A DNA stretch of 36,317 nt from Candidatus Woesearchaeota archaeon (GTDB lineage Archaea; Nanobdellota; Nanobdellia; Woesearchaeales; ARS49). Location: NCBI GenBank assembly GCA_016215315.1, contig JACRKG010000042.1:1-36317 (forward strand). The letters are read 5' to 3'. The notes under the pieces were generated by a model that was not told the origin of the DNA, did no database searches, and saw only the letters and a program-made list of their open reading frames with translations. The position numbers and the translations under genes were made by a program. Below, one piece after another: positions 14,927 to 22,978 of the stretch (the stretch's first letter is position 1; every line of letters begins with the position of its first letter).

Positions 14927-16489
14927 TTACCTTATAATGGCTCCAAGTCTGTGCTCGTAAACACTTGCATCTTTTTTATGTGCTTCATAAACTTCTTTAA
15001 AATTATTTAATGGATCTTCAGCTTTTAGTGCAGTAACAACTTCAGATTGGTATTGTTTGCTAAAATAATCCAGAACAACCAAATCAGCAAGTACTCTGGA
15101 ACGAATAACACTATCAGCGACACCTCCATTATTAGAAATATTTAATGACTCAATATTTTTTTGTAATGTATTTGAGAAAGCATCAAAACCCCCAGTTCTT
15201 CCTGCATGAACTGAAGATTGATAAACCGCTTGCCTAAATCCAAAACCTTCAAAAAAGGGCTTCATTTTTTTGTAAGCAGATAAGCCATCATTAACTAAAC
15301 TCATTAATCCAGAACTATCAACACCAGTAGCTCTTTTACCTTCAAGAACAATACCTATTCCCGCAATAACGTCCTGCAATGAAACTTGAGGCGTATAACT
15401 GTCATTTTTTATACTCTTTATAAATGCAAGAACACAACTTAAATCTCGAATTTTTCCTAAATCTCTACGTACAAAACCATGCTTCAATCCTTTTTGAATT
15501 TCAACAATTCTAGTTAAGTCATTACTTTTATTTACCTTAAACTTAGGCGTATAACCTCCATTTTCCATTAAAGCTTTGTTTCGCTCAAAACTCTCCACAG
15601 GATTCTTGCCAACATAACCAAGCAAAACATCAATAGCTTCTCTACATTCTTCATCCAAATCAACACCTAATGTTTCACTATCTGTAACTACAGGATACCA
15701 CTCTCTCCAGCCACCATTCAAACCAGTTTTTTCTCTGAAAAGATTCCAAAACTTATCATGCAATTCACCAATCACTCTTTTATCTAATTGTGTTGACCCT
15801 GCTTCTTCAACTCCATTAGGAAAATCCATTTTTAAAAATCTGTTTTCTCCAGCTAAATCAAGCTCCAAAGCACCAGTATATTGCGCATCCGGAGGATTCA
15901 TAGCACCAACAACATACAATCTCTTAAAACGATCAGTTCCAGGAATAGGAATTCTCAAATAACCAACATCTCCATTAACGTTAATCTTACTATCAACAAC
16001 CTGTAAAACTTCGTTGCTTTCACCACGATTAACTTCATCCAACAAAACAGCTCCATACTTGGCGCACTTTTCCAAATTAAGAACAGTCTTAGGCATATCA
16101 TTATCAAGAATGTTATCAGTAAAAAGTTCTAAAGGGCTGCAACCCATAACTCCGCTGCTCAACCTTAAAGTATCATACCCACCATTACCAAAAACAGCTC
16201 CACACAAACCATCAACAGTAAAAGTCTTACCCGCACCAGTACATCCAACAAAAAGAGGTAAAGCACGATCCAAAAACATACCTCCTAACAAAAAATCCAA
16301 AACAGTAAACTCAACACCATTTTTACTTGGAAGCATACCACAACCATTCAAAAAACGAACATCAACTTTATCATCTTTTTCTTTCAATAAAACATAAGGA
16401 GTAGGACTAACAACATCATCTAAAACCTCATAAACACTACTAATAAACGCCTTTCTTAAATCAACAATATTTTCTTTTTTAACAATCAT
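14927..16489 (-). CDS. MoxR-type AAA+ ATPase
   Basis: 520 residues. Walker A GCTGAGKT (82-89), Walker B AVLLDEVNRGES (147-158), sensor region VVGAMNPPDAQYTGALELDLAGENRF (193-218) with a conserved NP and the arginine-finger-like NRF, all characteristic of MoxR ATPases; the C-terminal part is helical lid and family-specific. MoxR proteins form hexamers that remodel partners together with vWA proteins. It is the first gene of the operon MoxR, target 2, vWA, target 1, preceded by a good ribosome binding site (ggagggtg) and a TATA box, with an 8-bp inverted repeat upstream. This places a remodelling motor under shared control with two diversified proteins. Confidence 0.92.
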   Translation of the reverse strand: MIVKKENIVDLRKAFISSVYEVLDDVVSPTPYVLLKEKDDKVDVRFLNGCGMLPSKNGVEFTVLDFLLGGMFLDRALPLFVGCTGAGKTFTVDGLCGAVFGNGGYDTLRLSSGVMGCSPLELFTDNILDNDMPKTVLNLEKCAKYGAVLLDEVNRGESNEVLQVVDSKINVNGDVGYLRIPIPGTDRFKRLYVVGAMNPPDAQYTGALELDLAGENRFLKMDFPNGVEEAGSTQLDKRVIGELHDKFWNLFREKTGLNGGWREWYPVVTDSETLGVDLDEECREAIDVLLGYVGKNPVESFERNKALMENGGYTPKFKVNKSNDLTRIVEIQKGLKHGFVRRDLGKIRDLSCVLAFIKSIKNDSYTPQVSLQDVIAGIGIVLEGKRATGVDSSGLMSLVNDGLSAYKKMKPFFEGFGFRQAVYQSSVHAGRTGGFDAFSNTLQKNIESLNISNNGGVADSVIRSRVLADLVVLDYFSKQYQSEVVTALKAEDPLNNFKEVYEAHKKDASVYEHRLGAIIR

Positions 16490-16541
16490 TTTTCACCCTC
16501 CAAAACACCTTTTTGAGTGTTAACAATAGTAAGAACACCAC

Positions 16542-16552
16542 AAGTATATAAA
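16542..16552 (-). promoter_or_regulatory. Promoter (TATA box) of the MoxR-target-vWA-target operon
   Basis: On the minus strand tttatatactt is preceded by a purine-rich BRE-like tcgaaag (16554-16560). Transcription would start about 25 nt downstream, leaving a leader of roughly 30 nt that includes the gga-rich ribosome binding site just before ATG 16489. Confidence 0.65.
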
Positions 16553-16564
16553 TCTTTCGATTTG

Positions 16565-16584
16565 TAACCACTATTGAGTGGTTA
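16565..16584. promoter_or_regulatory. Inverted repeat next to the operon promoter (operator candidate)
   Basis: taaccact-attg-agtggtta is a perfect 8-bp-arm inverted repeat located directly upstream of the BRE/TATA of the MoxR operon, where an archaeal activator or competitor of TFB would bind. The regulator is unknown; element-encoded ribbon-helix-helix proteins are candidates. Confidence 0.5.
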
Positions 16585-16704
16585 TTTTGCAAAAAACTAG
16601 AACTATGCGAGAGAGAAAAAAAACTGATTTAACCAGCTTTTTCTTTAACCCGAGTTTGACAAGTAAAGTTTTTAAAGAATTAACTATTCTATTTGTAGAT
16701 AAAA

Positions 16705-17346
16705 ATGAAATCTGAAGGTGAATGTAAATATTGTAAAAAAACTTTCTCTGCAATAGGTATGCCAAAACATTTATTGGTGTGCGCTGAAAGAGACAGTCTT
16801 AACAGTAAGGGTGAGAACACAATATTTCTTATTAGAGCCTGCACAGGACCTTTTTTTGTGTATTTTGAAGTTAAAGCGGATTCGACTTTAGAAGAAGTTG
16901 ATGAATTTTTGCGTGATTTGTGGCTGGACTGTTGTGGACATCTTAGCGCATTTAAAATAAATAATATGACTTATTATTCATCTTGCGAAGACGCTGAGCC
17001 AGGGGATAAAACAATGGATTATAAACTTTCATCAGTTGTTAATGTGGGTTCTTCTTTTTTTCATGAATATGATTTTGGTACAACAACATATCTTGGCCTA
17101 AAAGTTATACAAAAAAGAAATAGCCGTCTGAAAAAAATTGAAGTAATTGCTAGAAATAATCTTCCAGATTTTAAGTGTAAATGCGGAAGCAAAGCAGAAA
17201 ATATTTGTCCCGAGTGCATCTGGGAAGGTAATGCATTGTTATGTTCAAAATGCGCTCAAAATCATGAATGCGGAGATAAAGATTTCATGCTTCCGGTAGT
17301 GAATTCTCCCAGAATGGGCATGTGCGGGTATACCGGTCCAGATTAG
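16705..17346 (+). CDS. pRiA4b ORF-3-like protein with zinc fingers
   Basis: 213 residues. N-terminal CKYCKKTFSAIGMPKHLLVC (8-27) is a C2HC-type finger. The core (about 40-150) has VYFEVKADSTLEEVDEFLRDLWLDCCGHLSAFKI and FFHEYDFGTTTYLGLKVI, matching the plasmid pRiA4b ORF-3 family, a small alpha/beta domain of unknown activity common on plasmids and near transposons. The C-terminus is Cys-rich (CKCGSK, CPEC, CSKC) and forms further zinc knuckles. A TATA-like tttttaaag lies about 30 nt before the ATG. It is divergent from the MoxR operon, so both promoters share the 215-bp intergenic region. Confidence 0.78.
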   Translation: MKSEGECKYCKKTFSAIGMPKHLLVCAERDSLNSKGENTIFLIRACTGPFFVYFEVKADSTLEEVDEFLRDLWLDCCGHLSAFKINNMTYYSSCEDAEPGDKTMDYKLSSVVNVGSSFFHEYDFGTTTYLGLKVIQKRNSRLKKIEVIARNNLPDFKCKCGSKAENICPECIWEGNALLCSKCAQNHECGDKDFMLPVVNSPRMGMCGYTGPD

Positions 17347-17400
17347 AAGAATCATTCCAAATATTCAAATATGAGGTCATAAATATTAAGATATGCTATT

Positions 17401-18129
17401 TTATGCTTTAAAATCCTCGAATATTTCTCCACTTTTACATTTTGGACATTCTGAACTGGTGAGAATTTCTTTTTCTCCTCCGCTAATATGTCCATATCTC
17501 TCCAATTCATATTTTTCTTTCATTATTCTTTTTATTTCCTTCTCAATAAACATATTTTCAGCAGGAGTATTTAATTCAAAATATCTTGTTTTTATGCCGT
17601 ATTTGTTTTTACAGTTCATGCATTCAACAGGACTAAAACCTTCAAACTCTTCAGGAATCTTTACTTCAGGTGGTTTTAATTCTTTGATCTCAATTTTTGG
17701 CATGAAGCTGCAGTCTTCAAGTTTAATATCATTAATGCAAAGCCAATTCATTGTTTCATTTTTTATTTGTTTATCCCTATGCTCAAACCATTTTTCCCTA
17801 AATTCTGGATGCAGGTTAAGAAGTTCTTTGAAATTTCTGAATGGTTTGGTTCGCTCTAATGCTTTATGAAACCTTTCTGCTAACGCAAAATTATCATTCT
17901 GTATTTCATAAATAAAAGATTCCATAACTTTAAAATCATCATCAGGCATTCTCGGCTCAATCGCAATAAAATCATCACCTTCAACCTTTTTAAGGTTTTT
18001 TTCATAACCATCTTCACATTCACTAATAAAAACTATTTCATGCCTGCTTTTATCTACAAAGCAATGGTGCTCAAAAGATGCCGTTTCTAGGGCATCCTTA
18101 ATTTCATCAAAGGGGATTTTTAGCTTCAT
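17401..18129 (-). CDS. UPF0158-like protein with C-terminal zinc-ribbon-like extension
   Basis: 242 residues. The N-terminal part (IPFDEIKDALETAS, IAIEPRMPDDDFKVMESFIYE, FHKALERTKPFRNFKELLNLHPEFREKWFEHR) follows the UPF0158 pattern, where an F-x-x-F-K-x-x-L motif and a trailing W-x-x-x-R are typical. The C-terminal part adds two CxxC pairs (CMNC about 177-180, CPKC about 230-233), which could bind one zinc. The molecular function of UPF0158 is unknown. The start overlaps the RhuM-like gene by 23 bp, so the two are translationally coupled. Confidence 0.7.
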   Translation of the reverse strand: MKLKIPFDEIKDALETASFEHHCFVDKSRHEIVFISECEDGYEKNLKKVEGDDFIAIEPRMPDDDFKVMESFIYEIQNDNFALAERFHKALERTKPFRNFKELLNLHPEFREKWFEHRDKQIKNETMNWLCINDIKLEDCSFMPKIEIKELKPPEVKIPEEFEGFSPVECMNCKNKYGIKTRYFELNTPAENMFIEKEIKRIMKEKYELERYGHISGGEKEILTSSECPKCKSGEIFEDFKA

Positions 18130-19150
18130 TTTTTTTATCTTCTAATAAATTACGACTGAATTTATCAAAATCAGAATCTAATTGTTGATGTTGATTAAAC
18201 TCATCGTACTCTTTAAATGCTTTATTCTCTGCATCTTTAAAAGAAATTTGTCCTTTTCCTTCTAAAACTTTAAACTCGTTAAATTCCAAGAATTTATTCA
18301 CACTTTCTGCGAGATTTTCCATTTTCATAACTGTTCTATTTTCAATAATTCTCTCAATATAATCAAAAAAACTAGAAACTATTCTTTCTAATTTCTTAAT
18401 TTTATTAATATCTAAATAGTTTTTAGCAATAATTGAATCTGATTTTAAAATTCTGCCCTTAGGAGCATTTTTCCATGTAGAAAGCCCCATATTTTTCTTA
18501 GTAGCATCGGCTTTTGAAAAAATAAGTTCCGCAGCAGTTTGTCCAGAAATAGCATAATGAAATTTATTTTGAACGGCAGCATAAAATTCTTTTGTAATTT
18601 CTGATTTTGGATCATAATCAATGCTGCATTCTACAAAAATATCTGTGATTTTTTGATAAATACGGCGCTCACTTGATCTAATTGAACGAACCCTTTCTAA
18701 AAGTTCATCAAAATAATCTTTTCCAAAATATTTTCCATTTTTTAAACGATTATCATCCATTGCAAATCCCTTCAAAATATATTCTTTCAAGACTTTAGTA
18801 GCCCAAATTCTAAAAAGAGTCGCTTGTTTGGAATTAACTCTATATCCTACAGAAATAATTACATCAAGATTGTAGAATTCAACAGTTCTTTTTACATCGC
18901 GATCTCCTTCTTTTTGAACTATTTCCATTTTGGAAACAGTTGAGTTAGAATATAATTCTCCTTCAGAATATATGTTCTCTAAATGTTTGGAAATCGCAGG
19001 AATACCAACACTAAATAATTCTGCCATCTTTTTTTGTGTGAGCCAAATATTTTCATTATGCAAGAACGCCTCAATTTTAACATCTCCTTCAGGAGTTGTA
19101 TAGATGAGAAAATCAGTTATTCGATCTTTAATTGTTACATCTTTTACCAT
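18107..19150 (-). CDS. RhuM-family (virulence-associated) protein
   Basis: 347 residues with the RhuM signature: IWLTQKKMAELFSVGIPAISKHLENIYSEGEL (helix-turn-helix-like N-terminus, about 35-66), VEFYNLDVIISVGYRVNSKQATLFRIWATKVLKEYILKGFAMDDNRLK (about 90-140), then YFDELLERVRSIRSSERRIYQKITDIF. The N-terminal half is related to phage antirepressor (Bro/KilA-like) domains. RhuM proteins are frequent in mobile and defence islands; the function is unresolved. Forms an operon with the UPF0158-like gene. Confidence 0.85.
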   Translation of the reverse strand: MVKDVTIKDRITDFLIYTTPEGDVKIEAFLHNENIWLTQKKMAELFSVGIPAISKHLENIYSEGELYSNSTVSKMEIVQKEGDRDVKRTVEFYNLDVIISVGYRVNSKQATLFRIWATKVLKEYILKGFAMDDNRLKNGKYFGKDYFDELLERVRSIRSSERRIYQKITDIFVECSIDYDPKSEITKEFYAAVQNKFHYAISGQTAAELIFSKADATKKNMGLSTWKNAPKGRILKSDSIIAKNYLDINKIKKLERIVSSFFDYIERIIENRTVMKMENLAESVNKFLEFNEFKVLEGKGQISFKDAENKAFKEYDEFNQHQQLDSDFDKFSRNLLEDKKNEAKNPL

Positions 19151-19277
19151 TTTAGTCTTTTAATGCAGTATGTTAGCACGCTCTTTTTAATTATTTTTGG
19201 TTTTTTACGCCACTTCTCTTGCGAAGCGAGTTTAGTTAAACGTTTTATTAGTTCGTTAGACATAGCTAGTACTTTTA

Positions 19278-20621
19278 TTAATTTACTTCCCAGTACCCTC
19301 CTTTGTCGGGACCTACTCTCTTAATTATGCCTTCCTCTTTTAGTTTTGCTAATTGCTTTTTAACTGCTCTATCACTGATTGCTAATGTATTTGATAGCTC
19401 CTCTATGGTCGTGGATGGCTTTTCTTTGATTAGTTCAATTATTTTCTGGGAACTTTTCTGGGAACTTTTCTGGGAACCTTTCCATTTGACTCTTTTAAAC
19501 CTTATTCTGAAATAACCTCCGCTTTCTTCAAATTTTGGTGAAGGAAGTTTTTCTTCTTTTAATGCGTTTATTATGTTTATTATCCCTCTGCCCCATCTGT
19601 CAATAAAATCTGCATAGTAGAATACGTTGGCTAGTAAAGGATTTGTTGGCACAGATTCATGTTCCTTGTAAAGTTTAGATATGCTTAATTCTTCTGGAAG
19701 CTTTCCTGGATTTGCTATTACGACCTCGTTATCGTAAATTTTAATGTAAACTTCTCCATTATCCCAGTAATTTCTATGTATTAATGCATTTATTATTGAT
19801 TCTCTTAGTGCAGTTAATGGTATTTCCCACGTTTCAACTCTTTTAAATTCCCTAATTTTAGCCCTTAATTCCAGGTGATTCTTAATGAATGCAATTGCTT
19901 TTTCTAGTTGCTCAAACAAGTTACCTTCAAAATCCTTTAAATCAATAAATTCTTCTTTTGCTACGTCTTTAAACCTGCCACATCTTAATTGAGAATTAAT
20001 AAAGAAGTGCAATGGTTTTTTTCCAAAAAGGATAATTGCTGCATTAGTTAAGCCTTTACTAGTAAATAACTCTAGTTTTCTTAAAATCATATTAATACTT
20101 TCATTTTTCTCAATTTTAATTCTTCCAGCATCTCTGGCAAGAGAAATAAACCTATTAATGGCAGAATTATCTAAATCTTTCAAAGTAGCTCTTTCACAAA
20201 TTTCTTTATCCCATCTTAGCTTATCTTTATTCTTATGGATAAAGAAATTTTCCAACTCTTTGGCACTTAATTGCTTGCTCTCATCACTCACACGAGTGTA
20301 AGCCCTACCGTAAGCAAAGTAAGGATTTTCTGAACCTTCAAAATCAACAAGAATACAGTTTTTACCTTTAAGAACTATTTTGTTTATTTTTGGATAAATC
20401 TTAGGCTCTACATGATCACTAATTGTTTTAGAAACTTCCCTCAAACTATTCTCAGCAACATCCTGACCAACAACAGTCCCATCGTTTTTTACACCAAAAT
20501 ACAATTTTCCTTTATGATGTTTATTCAGGATAGCAACTATGGCAATAATGGCTTCTTTAAGTTCACTAGTTGACTTTTTCAATTCTGTAGTTTCACTTTC
20601 CTTTAAATTATCATTCACCAT
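19278..20621 (-). CDS. AlbA_2 / RecG-like ATPase-domain transcriptional regulator
   Basis: 447 residues. The N-terminus ESETTELKKSTSELKEAIIAIVAILNKHHKGKLYFGVKNDGTVVG (8-52) is the Schlafen AlbA_2 divergent DNA-binding domain. The middle WEIPLTALRESIINALIHRNYWDNGEVYIKIYDNEVVIANPGKLP (about 250-295) is the HATPase-like domain of the RecG-related regulator family. The C-terminus is a winged helix (TTIEELSNTLAISDRAVKKQLAKLKEEGIIKRVG). An SSQK tandem repeat links the last two domains. Standalone members are common in mobile elements and some act as toxin- or phage-responsive regulators. The promoter is probably attttattaaa near 20655. Confidence 0.85.
   Translation of the reverse strand: MVNDNLKESETTELKKSTSELKEAIIAIVAILNKHHKGKLYFGVKNDGTVVGQDVAENSLREVSKTISDHVEPKIYPKINKIVLKGKNCILVDFEGSENPYFAYGRAYTRVSDESKQLSAKELENFFIHKNKDKLRWDKEICERATLKDLDNSAINRFISLARDAGRIKIEKNESINMILRKLELFTSKGLTNAAIILFGKKPLHFFINSQLRCGRFKDVAKEEFIDLKDFEGNLFEQLEKAIAFIKNHLELRAKIREFKRVETWEIPLTALRESIINALIHRNYWDNGEVYIKIYDNEVVIANPGKLPEELSISKLYKEHESVPTNPLLANVFYYADFIDRWGRGIINIINALKEEKLPSPKFEESGGYFRIRFKRVKWKGSQKSSQKSSQKIIELIKEKPSTTIEELSNTLAISDRAVKKQLAKLKEEGIIKRVGPDKGGYWEVN
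19442..19477. repeat. Three perfect 12-bp tandem repeats inside the AlbA_2 gene
   Basis: ttttctgggaac is repeated three times without change. Because the unit is a multiple of three it adds SSQK units to the linker between the ATPase-like domain and the winged helix. Copy-number slippage would change linker length in frame. Confidence 0.85.
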
Positions 20622-20948
20622 ACTTTTACACTCTCAAAATTGCGCATTTAATAAAATTAACCTTTTTCAAGACAAAATTTACCAAACTGCTTTCTTTTAT
20701 AAATCCCTCATCCGCTTTCTTTAAAAAATATTTGTTGATCGACGAAGAAATCAGTCAAAACTTAAAACAGGCATGAAAAAATTTTCAATTTTTTAAGAAA
20801 TTTTTCAGAAAAATCGCATTTTTTTGAAAATCTTCCTAAAAATATTGGAACTCTTTCCAAAAAACTGAAAGCTTTTCCAAATTTTTTGAGAAATGCTTTT
20901 TAAAAATAACAAATTCCTTCTTTTTATAAGTTTTTGGAGGTAATAAAA
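20622..20948. promoter_or_regulatory. AT-rich divergent intergenic region
   Basis: A 327-bp gene-free region between divergent genes. It holds putative TATA boxes for both sides (minus attttattaaa near 20655; plus ttttaaaaat near 20900 and tttttataag near 20922). Between about 20770 and 20890 it is built of A- and T-tracts broken by tttcc, tttcag and aaactgaaa words, which give local inverted repeats but no single long hairpin. I see no open frame of note. A regulatory or unwinding function is possible but unsupported. Confidence 0.45.
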
Positions 20949-21467
20949 ATGTATGAATATGAAAAATTTGGAGAAAATGAGAACTATTTGGGTTTTAAAG
21001 AGTATGTTGATGAAAAGAACGCGAATTTTACCGAGAGCTGTTCTGAAAGACGTTCTATTGAAGATTTTGCTCCCGGATTTAAGAATGTTTTTGCAACATT
21101 ACATTCAGTCCACTTTGGTTCCTATGAAGAAGAAATTTTAGGGAGACTAGGAAGCACAGGAATCTTGTACTCGTCTGAAGGTTTGGAAAGAACTATTAGA
21201 AAAAACAAAGATTTGCCTATTGATAAATTAGTTATTGGTTTGTCCGAGCCTTTCAGGAAACATGATGATTTTTTGGTGGCAAAAAGTCTTTACTCCATCA
21301 TAAAAGGAAAAAAACCAGAATTAATAATTGCAAACTTTTCTTTGGCTGCGTTTTTATATTTTAGCCCCTCGAATTTTGAAACCAAAAAGGCAATATTTTA
21401 CACGCCAGTTTACAATGAAAACATGAACAAAATAGAATTAGTTACCCTAGAGTATACTAATTTTTAA
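20949..21467 (+). CDS. Hypothetical protein
   Basis: 172 residues from ATG 20949, chosen because ggaggt (20936-20941) sits at ideal spacing before it. No transmembrane segment or signal peptide. The sequence has an N-terminal acidic part, then alternating predicted alpha/beta segments (GILYSSEGLERTIRKNKDLPIDKLVIGLSEPF, ELIIANFSLAAFLYFSPSNF) without a recognisable motif. I do not recognise a family. The 3' end overlaps the convergent AbrB-PhoU gene by 11 bp. Confidence 0.7.
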   Translation: MYEYEKFGENENYLGFKEYVDEKNANFTESCSERRSIEDFAPGFKNVFATLHSVHFGSYEEEILGRLGSTGILYSSEGLERTIRKNKDLPIDKLVIGLSEPFRKHDDFLVAKSLYSIIKGKKPELIIANFSLAAFLYFSPSNFETKKAIFYTPVYNENMNKIELVTLEYTNF

Positions 21468-22359
21468 GAGCAATTAACGGACCTGGTAATTCCATTAATT
21501 TTTCATTTATGCTCAACAAGAAATGAATTGCAGGATTGTTTTTAAGTAGTGATTGCCCCTTTTCTTGTAGTTCTTTTCTTTTTTCTTTTAATTTTGCCAC
21601 TTCATTTATGTCAAATCTATTAAGCAGCAAGTAGTAATCTTTTAGTAATTGATTTGTTTGTTTAAAATACTCCATTGTTCTTTCACTTAGTTTCTCTTCT
21701 TTATTTTTTCCTAAGAATATTATCAAATCTGCATAATGATCGCATATTTTTTCTACATCTCTTACTATTGCATATGCAAAATTTGTTCCTTGAAAATCGT
21801 TAAAACCAAACTTAGTCAGTAATCTTTGAGTTTGACTTGTTACGTGATCGTTTTCTTCTTCTAAATATATTAGTTTTTTAAGATTTCTCTTATTTGTTTC
21901 AAGTTCTTTCAATGTTTGTTCTGCTAAATTAATAGTTGTTACAAAAGCTCTTTGAATTCCATTCTCGATTTGTGATTGGTTTTCTGCTTGCATGTTTTTG
22001 ATTGTTACAATCATTTCTGTCTCTTTTTCTATTTTGAATTCTCTTAAAATATGCCTTAATACCTTGTTTATATTCGATTTTGTTTCATGATCTTGGCAAA
22101 GTATTGCTATAATGTCAAAACCTTTTTTGTACAGACTTGAAAGTATTGCTTCTGTCGCTTCTATTGTTTTAATTTTAGAAAAATCTGCTTTCGCCTCAAA
22201 TAGTGCTGTAGGCAGCTCAGTACTTACTATTATTTTATTGTAATGTTCTTGTATTTGAACGTCATCACCTTTTCTGAGATTAAACTTTCTGAGCCATCTA
22301 CTGGGCAAAGTTATCACTTGCGTGTTTTCTGCTATTTTAATGATCTTTCTACTTTGCAC
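21457..22359 (-). CDS. AbrB-PhoU fusion regulator (archaeal PhoU-like)
   Basis: 300 residues. The N-terminus RKIIKIAENTQVITLPSRWLRKFNLRKGDDVQIQEHYNKIIVS (3-46) is a SpoVT/AbrB swapped-hairpin DNA-binding domain; the remainder is two long helical bundles of the PhoU type (about 130-290) with the acidic stretch YLEEENDHVTSQTQRLLTKFGF, which in PhoU proteins binds metal. This fusion is the usual archaeal PhoU-like regulator of phosphate uptake. No pst transporter genes are nearby, so the target may differ. It lies within the putative element and its 5' region is shared with the 22491 operon. Confidence 0.83.
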   Translation of the reverse strand: MQSRKIIKIAENTQVITLPSRWLRKFNLRKGDDVQIQEHYNKIIVSTELPTALFEAKADFSKIKTIEATEAILSSLYKKGFDIIAILCQDHETKSNINKVLRHILREFKIEKETEMIVTIKNMQAENQSQIENGIQRAFVTTINLAEQTLKELETNKRNLKKLIYLEEENDHVTSQTQRLLTKFGFNDFQGTNFAYAIVRDVEKICDHYADLIIFLGKNKEEKLSERTMEYFKQTNQLLKDYYLLLNRFDINEVAKLKEKRKELQEKGQSLLKNNPAIHFLLSINEKLMELPGPLIALKN

Positions 22360-22418
22360 AAATCATAACTAATTTCCTTATTTATAAACATTTGCAAAAT
22401 TCTTAAGGTCTTTTTATA

Positions 22419-22466
22419 TTACCTTAAGGTAATCCTTAAATAAGGGATTTACTACTAATAAGTAGT
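22419..22466. promoter_or_regulatory. Three consecutive inverted repeats before the TFB/RHH operon
   Basis: A perfect 14-bp palindrome ttaccttaaggtaa (22419-22432), then cctta-aa-taagg (22434-22445), which also covers the TATA-like ttaaataa, then actact-aata-agtagt (22451-22466). They occupy the expected BRE/TATA/start region of the operon beginning at 22491. Such stacking over a core promoter suggests repression by a dimeric DNA-binding protein; candidates are the two ribbon-helix-helix proteins in the operon itself. Confidence 0.6.
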
Positions 22467-22490
22467 GAAAACCAAATGAGGTGGTTAAAA

Positions 22491-22835
22491 ATGGAAAACA
22501 AAAACTTAGAAGAAAAAATAACAAGAGCAGCGCACAAAATGTTCAGTGCGATATTGAAAAGAAAAATAGCCGAAATAAATGAATTGGATGAAATAAAAGA
22601 GTATACAGAAGCAATACATCCACTCTACCAACAAAAACGTAGAGAAGACAGCATATTTTTAGAGCGATATACTCAAGTTAGAGAAAAGTTAGAAAGTGAT
22701 TGTAAAGGCTTAGCAAAAGTAGTTTGTGATATAGAAGGATCTCTGCAAAAAATAAACAATTACAACAGAAACAACTTAATCAACCATAGAAAAAACTTTT
22801 TTCCCAAACCAGGTGATAACTATGGAAAAATGTGA
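22491..22835 (+). CDS. Hypothetical helical protein
   Basis: 114 residues from ATG 22491, preferred over ATG 22476 because gaggtgg lies at 22478-22484 with 6-nt spacing. Strongly helical and charged throughout (KITRAAHKMFSAILKRKIAEINELDEIKEYTEAI) with no motif I recognise. First gene of a compact operon that continues with a zinc-ribbon protein, a TFB-like factor and two ribbon-helix-helix proteins; it overlaps the next gene by 14 bp. Confidence 0.65.
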   Translation: MENKNLEEKITRAAHKMFSAILKRKIAEINELDEIKEYTEAIHPLYQQKRREDSIFLERYTQVREKLESDCKGLAKVVCDIEGSLQKINNYNRNNLINHRKNFFPKPGDNYGKM

Positions 22836-22974
22836 AATGTGCGGTTCGGAAATGAAAGAGATATTATTAGATACAATTTATGTTTTTAGGAATGGAGTCA
22901 AAGTTCCTGTTGACAGTGGTCAAGGAAAAGAGATTTTGATTGTGTGCACTAAGTGCCCTTTTGCAAGGAGGTAA
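22822..22974 (+). CDS. Small zinc-binding protein
   Basis: 50 residues from ATG 22822 (ribosome binding site aggtga). It has CEMC (4-7) and CTKC (42-45), two CxxC pairs bracketing a beta-rich segment with a Val/Gly-rich turn. This resembles tiny YgiT-like zinc-finger proteins, whose usual core is C-x2-C followed by C-x2-C. It overlaps the upstream gene by 14 bp, and its last codons supply the aaggagg ribosome binding site of the TFB-like gene. Confidence 0.62.
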   Translation: MEKCEMCGSEMKEILLDTIYVFRNGVKVPVDSGQGKEILIVCTKCPFARR

Positions 22975-22978
22975 AAAA

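Noticed and set aside
19442..19477. Short tandem repeats as a CRISPR array
   Set aside because: Units are 12 bp, contiguous without spacers, and in frame within a coding gene; no cas genes are present.
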